Assembly: GCA_030544185.1 (NCBI GenBank)
Contig: JAUNRO010000057.1
Span: 1 to 12,580 of the forward strand
Length of the DNA stretch: 12,580 nucleotides
Direction: 5' to 3'
Source of the DNA: Propionibacteriaceae bacterium
Lineage (GTDB): Bacteria; Actinomycetota; Actinomycetes; Propionibacteriales; Propionibacteriaceae
Shown: in pieces, positions 1-5,975 of the stretch
Layout of the letters: the number at the start of each line of letters is the position of its first letter
How positions within the stretch are numbered: position 1 is the first letter of the stretch
Notes under the pieces: model-generated
Seen by the model: the letters and a program-made list of their open reading frames with translations, nothing else
Told to the model about the DNA's origin: nothing
The model's database searches: none
Position numbers and translations under genes: made by a program

Positions 1-484
1 GCCGGGCCAGCGACACCGCGGCCTCGCAGCCGATGAACCCCGAGCCGATCACCAGGGCGGTTCGCGCGTGCATCGCCGCCTGCTTCAGCGCGGCCGCATC
101 GCCGAGCGAGCGCAGCAGGTGGATGTCCGCCTCAGCATCGGCGTTCGGCACCGGGACCGGCTGCATGCCGGCGGCGATGATCAGATGCTCGTATGCCTCG
201 GCACTCTCGCCCATCTGCACCATCCGCTCGTCGAGGTCGATGCCCGTGACCGGCGTGCCCAGGCGCACCTCGATTCCCGCGAGTTCCTGCGCCGAGGCGA
301 TGGGGGAGCCCTCGACCTCGCCCGGCTCGCGCAAGGCGTCCTTCGACAGCGGCGGCCGTTCATAGGGTGCATCGGCGTCACGGCTCACGAGCAGGACGGG
401 GCCTTCCCCGCCGGCCTTCAGATAGGACGTCGCGGCGCTCACGCCGGCCGGTCCGCTGCCGATGACGATGAGTCGATAAGTCAT
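1..484 (-). CDS. FAD-dependent NAD(P)H oxidoreductase, ferredoxin/rubredoxin reductase-like (N-terminal part)
   Basis: The gene starts at the ATG at 484-482 and runs off the left window edge after about 161 codons. The N-terminus has the FAD-binding dinucleotide motif GSGPAG (residues 9-14), then YERPPLSK (41-48), a signature of ferredoxin- and rubredoxin-reductase-type flavoproteins (BphA4/putidaredoxin reductase fold). LIIAAG (101-106) closes the first FAD segment. A second Rossmann motif, GSGFIGCEAA (147-156), begins the NAD(P)H-binding domain. Family members pass electrons from NAD(P)H through FAD to a ferredoxin or similar acceptor in the cytoplasm; the actual partner is not in the window. 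It lies 67 bp downstream of the QEGLA-type peptidase gene on the same strand, so co-transcription is possible, with a palindrome between them. No strong Shine-Dalgarno site precedes the ATG. A nitrite- or CoA-disulfide-reductase-like role cannot be excluded from this fragment. Confidence 0.88.
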   Translation of the reverse strand, partial: MTYRLIVIGSGPAGVSAATSYLKAGGEGPVLLVSRDADAPYERPPLSKDALREPGEVEGSPIASAQELAGIEVRLGTPVTGIDLDERMVQMGESAEAYEHLIIAAGMQPVPVPNADAEADIHLLRSLGDAAALKQAAMHARTALVIGSGFIGCEAAVSLAR

Positions 485-504
485 GGTCCAGCGTGTCACA
501 CGAC

Positions 505-526
505 GATCCGGCCACGTGGCCGGATC
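505..526. repeat. Perfect 22-bp palindrome between two same-strand genes
   Basis: The left arm GATCCGGCCAC (505-515) is followed directly by its exact reverse complement GTGGCCGGATC (516-526), with CACGTG at the centre. It sits 21 bp upstream of the oxidoreductase ATG and 25 bp after the stop of the peptidase gene. It could be a dimeric-regulator operator, or in RNA a hairpin acting as a terminator or attenuator. No U tract follows, so operator or RNA-stability roles are favoured over a classical terminator. Confidence 0.7.
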
Positions 527-551
527 ACAACCTCGACGACAGAACCGATCT

Positions 552-1730
552 TCATCGGACTCCAAGCAGCTCGGGCAGGCTCCGGCGGTGGGCCGCAGCG
601 GTGATCCGATTGAGGTTGGTGGTGTCGTCGGCATAGCGGGGCCGGAACACCGCGGGGATCAGAATGCCTCGCTCGTGCAAATCAGCGATCAGCGGCAGAT
701 CATCCAGCGCAAACTTGCCGAGGAACATGAGATCGATCGACCCGCCCGCCGCCAGGTGGTCGAGCAGATCGATCAGGCCGCGGAGATAGATGGCGTCCTT
801 GGTCAGCCCGCCGCCGCGGAAGACGCGCATCACGGTGGTGAACGCACTTGAGGCAGGAAACCCGAGCTCGACCAAGTGCTCGTGCGCCTCGGTGAAGCTG
901 GCGCCGACCACCCGGTCGTGGGCGGTGATCACCCGCGCCGCGAGCTGGCGCAAACGCCCCGCCGTGAGCCCGCCGCAGGCGATCTCGGCCAGCACCGCGA
1001 GCCCCTCCTGGGACTCGTCATAGCCGGCCAGCCCCACACCCATGGTCTTCAGCGGCTGCTGTGCGCCGTTGACCTGGGTGACGAGGTGAGTGCCGACCTC
1101 GTGCTGCAACAGCGCGTCGGCGCGCACCGCATCCACCGACGTCTCCGGCCCGATCAGCAGGGTGTTGCCCATGACCATCACCCCGTTCACATCGGGGCGG
1201 ATCTCCGCATGCACCTCGATGTCGGGCTCGAGCGCGCGATAGTGCTCGATCTCCGCCTCCGCGAGCGCCAGGAATGCCTCCGCATCGACGCGCTCGACGG
1301 CCCGCTCGGGCGGGCGTACGCCGGCGATGATCTCCTCGGCGTGAGCGCGCAGCTCCGGTTCGACGCCCCCATAGAGCTCGATGCTCAGCGGCAGGAAGTC
1401 CTCGGTGTTGCGGGCGTCGAGCATCCGAAACTGCAGCTGCAGCTCGCGGTGTTTGCGACGCAACAGTTGCGCCAGCAGCGGATCGTCCACCCGGTTCAGG
1501 TCGATATCGGCGAGCACCGCAGCCAGCACGGCGGGGTCGGTCTCGAGATCGCGATAGGCGAACTCCGGCTCCGTGCCGTCGCTCAGGAAGCGCTCGCGGC
1601 ACTCTTCGGCGTTGAGCGGGGTGATGTCGAGCAGGAACCGCAGGCTCGCGGCAAGCTGCGCCAGTGCATAATCGACGCCCAGACTCTCGACGGAGAGCCC
1701 GCCGGCCGGAGGGACATCCTCAGAAGGCAC
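552..1730 (-). CDS. DUF1704/QEGLA-motif protein, MATCAP-family zinc peptidase homologue
   Basis: This 392-residue protein belongs to the family annotated as 'flavohemoglobin expression-modulating QEGLA motif protein' (TIGR02421/DUF1704, now the MATCAP peptidase family). The diagnostic motifs are visible: HEVGTH (210-215), a HExxxH metal site with Glu211 as probable catalytic base; QEGLA (241-245), where Glu242 is the likely third zinc ligand; and RVFRGG (302-307) followed by TKDAIYLRG (310-318). There is no signal peptide or membrane segment, so it should be cytoplasmic. The human relative MATCAP1 removes tyrosine from tubulin tails; the bacterial substrate is unknown, and C-terminal trimming of a peptide or protein is an inference. 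The start is GTG, preceded by a purine-rich ribosome site GAGGAAGGGG (1747-1738) at 7 bases. The FAD reductase gene follows on the same strand. All seven Tyr codons are TAT. Confidence 0.88.
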   Translation of the reverse strand: MPSEDVPPAGGLSVESLGVDYALAQLAASLRFLLDITPLNAEECRERFLSDGTEPEFAYRDLETDPAVLAAVLADIDLNRVDDPLLAQLLRRKHRELQLQFRMLDARNTEDFLPLSIELYGGVEPELRAHAEEIIAGVRPPERAVERVDAEAFLALAEAEIEHYRALEPDIEVHAEIRPDVNGVMVMGNTLLIGPETSVDAVRADALLQHEVGTHLVTQVNGAQQPLKTMGVGLAGYDESQEGLAVLAEIACGGLTAGRLRQLAARVITAHDRVVGASFTEAHEHLVELGFPASSAFTTVMRVFRGGGLTKDAIYLRGLIDLLDHLAAGGSIDLMFLGKFALDDLPLIADLHERGILIPAVFRPRYADDTTNLNRITAAAHRRSLPELLGVR

Positions 1731-1845
1731 CGGCTCACCCCTTCCTCAGTGCGAGCGCGGGGGTGTCGAGCCGATCGGCCGGCAGGCGAAGACCATGGCC
1801 CGCGTGGACCGCGGTCGCCACGACGGGACCGTTCCAACGACCCTG

Positions 1846-1858
1846 AAAACTATAAGCT
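1846..1858. promoter_or_regulatory. AT-rich island, possible overlapping divergent -10 region in the 1731-1950 intergenic gap
   Basis: The 220-bp gap between the divergent peptidase (start 1730) and malonyl-CoA decarboxylase (start 1951) genes holds one clear AT-rich patch. It reads TATAAG (1851-1856) and TAAGCT (1853-1858) on the plus strand, and TATAGT (1854-1849) on the minus strand. Each resembles a -10 box, but no convincing -35 was found at 16-18 bp for either direction. A 10-bp palindrome GACCGCGGTC lies at 1807-1816. I see nothing else in the gap. Confidence 0.3.
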
Positions 1859-1950
1859 TCGCTGCCCATCCGGCTATCGAAGCGCAAAGTCGACAAAAGC
1901 GGCAAGGCGTTGAAGCAAAGGGCATGAGAGGCTGTGGGGAGGAGGTTGCC

Positions 1951-3283
1951 ATGGCGAAGCGCTACCGACCGTTTCTCACAGATCTGATCCGTGCACTAGC
2001 GGGGGAGCGGCGCCGGGAGCGCGAGGCGGACAGCGTCGAGGCGCTCGAGCAGGCCCTCGCCCGCCCGCCGCTCGAGCGGCTGCTCGCGGCGTGCGATGTG
2101 CTCATGGGCCAGCTCGGCGAAGCGGCGCTGCTGGCGGTGGCGGAGCAGGCCGTCGAGGCGTACGCCGAATTGGGGCCCGAGGACAAACGCGCGTTCTTCT
2201 GCCATCTCCGCGATCGGTTCGGGGCGGACCCGGAGCCGATCACGCAGGCGTATGCCGAATGGGCCGAACGCCCCGATGCCGCCCGGCTCGCGACCCTGTT
2301 CCGGGCAGCCGAGCCGCGCCGCCAGCAATTGCTGCGGCGGCTGAACATGGCGCCCGGGGCGACGCTCGCGCTGGTGCACATGCGCGCCGACCTGCTCCGC
2401 GCCGCCAAGGACGATCCCGAGCTGGCGCCCGTGGATGCCGACTTCGCTCACCTGCTCACGGCGTGGTTCAACCGCGGATTCCTGGAGATGCACCGGATCA
2501 CCTGGGATACGCCGGCGGCGATCCTGGAGAAGATCCTCGACTATGAGTCGGTCCACCCGATGGCCGGCTGGGACGAGCTGCGGCGGCGCCTCGACCCGGT
2601 GGACCGGCGTTGCTATGCGTTCTTCCATCCCGCGACCGGGAACGAGCCGCTCATCTTCATCGAGATCGCGCTCACCCGCGGCGTACCCGAAGCGATCGCG
2701 CCGCTCCTCCTCCCCGGCGACTCGCTCGATCCCGATGGCGCGGACACCGCGGTCTTCGATCAACAACTCCCTCGCCGGCCTGCGCGGCATCTCGTTCGGC
2801 AGCTTCCTCATCAAGCACGTCGCCGCCGCGCTCAGCGGCGACCTGCCGCAGCTGCGGACCTTCGTCACGCTCTCGCCCGTCCCCGGCTTCGCCCGCTGGC
2901 TCGCTGCCGAGGCCGGGCACGACGAGGCGGTGCGCGAGTTGGTCGCCCGGTTGGCCGATGACCGCTGGCTGCGCGAGGAGGGTGCGCAGGAGTCGCTGCG
3001 CCCGGCGGTGCTCGCTGCCGGCGCGCGCTATGTGCTGCGGGCCAAAGCCGGCACCGGTGAACCGCTCGACCCCGTCGCGCGCTTCCACCTCGGCAACGGC
3101 GCCTCGGCGTGGCAGCTGAACTGGCCGGGAGACCTCTCCGCGGACGCCCTGCGACGGGCGCACGGGTTGATGATCAACTATCGCTATGACCCGGGGCTGA
3201 TCGAGGACCAGCACGAGGCCTATGTCCGCGATCACACCGTCGCCCACAGCGACGCGCTGGAGGCATTGCTGGGCCGGGGCTGA
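1951..3283 (+). pseudogene. Malonyl-CoA decarboxylase, frameshifted
   Basis: Malonyl-CoA decarboxylase (EC 4.1.1.9) turns malonyl-CoA into acetyl-CoA and CO2. The first 269 codons, from the ATG at 1951 with an ideal ribosome site GGGGAGGAGG (1936-1945), carry the helical N-terminal domain and the start of the catalytic domain, including ILEKILDYESVHPMAGWDEL (191-210) and DRRCYAFFHP (218-227). After Phe269 (codon 2755-2757) the frame is lost. The family sequence resumes one frame on from 2759 (INNSLAGLRGISFGSFLIK) and continues to the TGA at 3281-3283, including FHLGNGA with the conserved catalytic His (codon 3086-3088). The join lacks the usual Tyr-Ser of the FYSI segment, so about five bases appear to be missing. 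The restored protein would be about 445 residues, normal for the family. In its actual frame the upstream part reads on to 2961 and would give a 337-residue product without the catalytic His. It stands alone, with no malonate transport or CoA-ligase genes nearby. Confidence 0.85.
2755..2761 (+). other. Frameshift site in malonyl-CoA decarboxylase (apparent 5-base deletion)
   Basis: The sequence reads GTC TTC GATC AAC AAC. The family expects Phe-Tyr-Ser-Ile-Asn/Ser here, for example TTC TAT TCG ATC AAC AAC. Removing TATTC from that sequence gives exactly what is present, and the TTC at both ends of the missing piece would let a slipped-strand event delete five bases. The ancestral bases are inferred, not seen. 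Confidence 0.75.
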
Positions 3284-3300
3284 GTGAGGCCGTGGATCCT

Positions 3301-3386
3301 GCGCAAAAACCACGTCGGCTTTGGGGTGGTGGGTCATCTTTCCTAGCCACCTGGTGAGACGGGGGCGCTGGCCGTGGTTTGTGCGC
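3301..3386. repeat. Widely spaced 14-bp inverted repeat with alternative pairing, upstream of the efflux gene
   Basis: GCGCAAAAACCACG (3301-3314) is complementary to CGTGGTTTGTGCGC (3373-3386) at 13 of 14 positions, with 58 bases between. The left-arm core ACCAC (3309-3313) can instead pair with GTGGT at 3326-3330, and GGTGG (3325-3329) with CCACC (3347-3351), so mutually exclusive folds are possible if it is transcribed. It lies just after the decarboxylase stop and just before the -10 box of the transporter gene. It could be a terminator/leader structure of the upstream transcript or a two-site operator with DNA looping. Confidence 0.45.
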
Positions 3387-3395
3387 GCATCGGGA

Positions 3396-3407
3396 TAGGT
3401 TCACCCC
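3396..3407 (+). promoter_or_regulatory. Leaderless-type -10 element for the Bcr/CflA transporter gene
   Basis: TAGGTT (3396-3401) fits the actinobacterial -10 consensus TAnnnT. It is followed by six bases (CACCCC) and then the ATG at 3408, so transcription would begin at or next to the start codon. No good Shine-Dalgarno site is present. A -35 match is not clear. Confidence 0.55.
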
Positions 3408-4712
3408 ATGACCGGTCCCGAGCCGCGCGGTCCCGCAGGACCTCCACCCGAGCGCACGCCACCGGCCGGCCCGGTCGCACCGGCGACCGACAAGCCCTTC
3501 ACCAACACCGCCATCGCGATCCTCATCTTGGTGAACGCCCTGGCACCACTGGCCACGGCGACCTATCTCCCCGCGCTCCCGATCGCCCAGGCCGACCTCG
3601 CGGCGAGCCCGGTCGCGATGCAGCTGACGCTCACGACGTTCATCCTCGGCAGCGCCGTCGGTCAGTTGATCGTGGGCCCGATCAGCGACCGCACGGGCCG
3701 CAAGGGTGCGCTGCTCGTGGGCCTGCTGCTCTATGTCGGTGCGAGCGTCGGGGTCGCCCTGTCGCCGCACGTCGCCTGGCTGATCGCGTGGCGCGTCGTC
3801 CAGGGCATCGGGGCGGGCGCGGGCATGGTGCTCGGCCGGGCGATCGTCGCCGACCGGGCGACCGGCGTCACCGCCGCCAAGCTGCTGGGTCTGATGATGG
3901 CGATCGGCGTCGTCGCCCCGGCGATCGCACCGCTCCTCGGTGTCGCCCTGCTGCGCCTCACCAACTGGCGCGGCATCTTCGGCACGGTCGTCATCGTCGG
4001 CGTCCTCCTCGCGGTCGCCATCGTCCTGCGGCTTCCCGAGACCCGGCCCCGCGGCCAGGGCCGCAGCCACGGCGTCGTCGCCGATCGCTCCGGCGGCTCG
4101 TGGCGCCGCTTCCTCGCGCTGGTCGCGGCGGGGGGCCTGGCGTTCGCCGCCATGTATGCCCTCATCGCCGCCGGCCCCTATCTCTATCAGCGCCAGTTCG
4201 GCCTGTCGCCCGAGGCCTATGCCGGCCTCACCGCCGTGGTGTCGGTGGGGATGGGTGCGGTGGCCTTCTTCGGGACGCGAGCGCTGGGCCGGTCCGGCCC
4301 CATGGGGCTCGTGACGCCCCGGCTGATGGCCGGGATTGCGCTCGTGGTCCTCGCCGCGGGTGCCTTGATCGTCGGCGCCATGCACCTCCTCGACGCCCCG
4401 GTCTGGGCCTGGATCGCCGCGCTCGCGCTCGCGATGCTCCCGGCCGGGTTGGCCCTGGGCACGCTCACCGCCCTGATCATGGACGCCGCCCCCATCCCAC
4501 CCGGCGGGGCCTCCGCCATCGCCGGCGTCGTCCAGGCCGCCCTCGGCGCCGCGATGCCGCCGATCGTCGGCCTCGGCGGTGACGCCCCGGGCGGGGTGAT
4601 GGCACTCGCGCTCCTCATCTCCGCCCTGGCGGCATTGACCACCTTCGCCCTCAGCGGCGGGCGGCGCACCGGCCACGCCCACCGCACACCGCGCCCGCCC
4701 AGACGCAGCTAA
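3408..4712 (+). CDS. Multidrug efflux MFS transporter, Bcr/CflA family
   Basis: This 434-residue integral membrane protein is a proton-driven drug/H+ antiporter of the 12-helix DHA1 type. A Pro-rich, positively poor N-terminal tail of about 32 residues precedes helix 1 (about 33-53). TYLPALP (52-58) ends helix 1, as in Bcr/CflA proteins. MFS motif A, GPISDRTGRK (90-99), sits in the loop between helices 2 and 3, and RVVQGIGAGAGMVLGRAIVADR (129-150, helix 4 to 5) is characteristic of the Bcr/CflA group, with the motif B Arg. A basic loop around residues 200-230 separates the two halves, and the C-terminus is short and Arg/His-rich. Substrates cannot be told from sequence; bicyclomycin, chloramphenicol and other compounds are known for relatives. 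It appears monocistronic, leaderless, with hairpins between it and the next gene. All six Tyr codons are TAT. Confidence 0.9.
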   Translation: MTGPEPRGPAGPPPERTPPAGPVAPATDKPFTNTAIAILILVNALAPLATATYLPALPIAQADLAASPVAMQLTLTTFILGSAVGQLIVGPISDRTGRKGALLVGLLLYVGASVGVALSPHVAWLIAWRVVQGIGAGAGMVLGRAIVADRATGVTAAKLLGLMMAIGVVAPAIAPLLGVALLRLTNWRGIFGTVVIVGVLLAVAIVLRLPETRPRGQGRSHGVVADRSGGSWRRFLALVAAGGLAFAAMYALIAAGPYLYQRQFGLSPEAYAGLTAVVSVGMGAVAFFGTRALGRSGPMGLVTPRLMAGIALVVLAAGALIVGAMHLLDAPVWAWIAALALAMLPAGLALGTLTALIMDAAPIPPGGASAIAGVVQAALGAAMPPIVGLGGDAPGGVMALALLISALAALTTFALSGGRRTGHAHRTPRPPRRS

Positions 4713-4757
4713 ACCGGGGATATCCGGTCCTTCGCTTTCCATCGGCAGAGACTGCCG
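4713..4757 (+). terminator. Two short hairpins after the transporter gene, weak terminator candidates
   Basis: ACCGG (4713-4717) pairs with CCGGT (4724-4728) directly after the stop codon. CGGCAG (4743-4748) pairs perfectly with CTGCCG (4752-4757) over a 3-base loop and is followed by CCCTTT. The second hairpin lies only 5 bp upstream of the -10 box of the next gene, so it may instead be an operator between -35 and -10. Neither has a strong T tract. Confidence 0.4.
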
Positions 4758-4762
4758 CCCTT

Positions 4763-4774
4763 TAAGTTGTTCTC
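4763..4774 (+). promoter_or_regulatory. Leaderless-type -10 element for the 399-residue protein gene
   Basis: TAAGTT (4763-4768), then GTTCTC, then the ATG at 4775. This has the same six-base spacing as at 3396-3408 and there is no Shine-Dalgarno site. A clear -35 hexamer was not found. Confidence 0.5.
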
Positions 4775-5974
4775 ATGTCCCGAGTGCTGAGCATCCTGCT
4801 GCTGGTGTGGTGGCTGCTCGGCCTCGCCGGAGCCGCCCACCTGGCCGCCGTTCTGCGCCCGACCTCACCCGACCGGCTGACCGCCCAGGTCGCCTTCCTC
4901 GACCAGGCGATCGCCGATGGTGCAGGGGAGCGGATGCAGGAATTGTTCCCCGAGGGTGAGTTCTTCACCGTCGGCCTCACCGCGCTCGCGGCGGGGAACA
5001 GGGCGCTGACCACGAGGGACACGGCCGAGACGCAGCAGGCCACGGAGCGCCTCGATCGTGCGATCGCCGCCCTGGAGCGACCCACGGCGCGCGCCCGGTT
5101 CGGCCAGATCCCCGAGCTCGACCACGGCACCTTCCACCGCGGCTGGCTGCTGTTGCTCAAGGTCACCCGGGCCGAGCTGACCAACGTCTCCACTCCCGAC
5201 CTCCAGGACGAGGCCGATGCCATCGCGCAGGCCCTGACCACCGACCTCACCGGCGTACCCCCTTCCTATTCCGGCCAACGCTGGCCCTGTGACGCGGTCG
5301 TCGCGATGGGCGCCGTGCAGCGCGCCCACCAACTGGCCGGCCGGCAGACCTATCAGCTCAGCGACTGGCTCATCCGGATCGAGGCGCTCCGCGATCCCGC
5401 GACGGGGTTGCTGCCGCACCAGATCAACCCCGACGGTTCGGCGATCTCCGGGCCGCGCGGGTCGTCCCAATCGATCATCCACATCTTCTGGCCCGAGCTG
5501 TCGCCCACGGCCCCGCGTGACTGGGCGAGGTTCCGCGATCTGTTCGTCGTGCGCGAGGCCGGGCTGATCGGGGTCCGGGAGCACCCGCTCGGCTCGACCG
5601 GGGACGGCGATATCGACTCCGGCCCGCTCGTCCTCGGCGTCTCCCTCTCGGCCACGGCAGTCACCCTCGGGGCCGCCCGCGCCAACGGTGACCTCGAGCT
5701 CGCCCGGCGCCTCGATGTCGAGGCCGAGGCGCTCGGCCTGCCGGCGCAGTGGGACGGCAGGCGCAGCTTCGCCGGCGGGGTCATGCCGGCCGGGGACGCG
5801 TTCGTCGCCTGGTCGCGCAGCGTTCCGGTGACCGACCAGACGCTCACGTTGCCACCGGTGCCAAAGGCCTGGGGGTTGCCGGTCCTGGCGGTGGCCGCGG
5901 TGGCGCCGCTGGGGCTGGCTCCGATCGGGTACGCCGGAGTGCGTGCCCGGCGGCGGCGCGTGCGGGCGGGCTGA
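4775..5974 (+). CDS. Unrecognised membrane-anchored protein with helical, enzyme-like central domain
   Basis: I do not recognise a named family. The 399-residue product has one hydrophobic helix near the N-terminus (about 4-26) and one near the C-terminus (about 366-387), followed by an Arg-rich tail (VRARRRRVRAG). This suggests two membrane anchors with a roughly 335-residue domain between them, probably outside the cytoplasm given the basic C-terminal tail. The middle is rich in paired amphipathic helices. Short conserved-looking loops include QRWPCDAVVA (168-177), LLPHQINPDG (212-221) and GDGDIDSGPLVLG (276-288). Helix pairs ending in acidic or aromatic loops, with an Asp-Ser-Gly-Pro loop, recall alpha/alpha-barrel enzymes such as glycoside hydrolases, but this is inference only. 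Its stop is one base from the stop of the convergent ThrE-type gene. Expression is probably from its own leaderless promoter. Confidence 0.85.
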   Translation: MSRVLSILLLVWWLLGLAGAAHLAAVLRPTSPDRLTAQVAFLDQAIADGAGERMQELFPEGEFFTVGLTALAAGNRALTTRDTAETQQATERLDRAIAALERPTARARFGQIPELDHGTFHRGWLLLLKVTRAELTNVSTPDLQDEADAIAQALTTDLTGVPPSYSGQRWPCDAVVAMGAVQRAHQLAGRQTYQLSDWLIRIEALRDPATGLLPHQINPDGSAISGPRGSSQSIIHIFWPELSPTAPRDWARFRDLFVVREAGLIGVREHPLGSTGDGDIDSGPLVLGVSLSATAVTLGAARANGDLELARRLDVEAEALGLPAQWDGRRSFAGGVMPAGDAFVAWSRSVPVTDQTLTLPPVPKAWGLPVLAVAAVAPLGLAPIGYAGVRARRRRVRAG

Positions 5975-5975
5975 C

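Noticed and set aside
2740..2961. Programmed ribosomal frameshift as the explanation for the split decarboxylase frames
   Set aside because: There is no slippery run or stimulatory pause site at the junction, and two conserved residues (Tyr-Ser) are missing as well. A shift alone would not restore them, so a deletion fits better.
3174..4742. 522-codon open frame on the minus strand opposite the efflux transporter
   Set aside because: The product is a low-complexity Asp/Gly/Arg/His-rich chain with no domain, and it is fully antisense to a clear MFS gene. It is a by-product of high GC at third positions.
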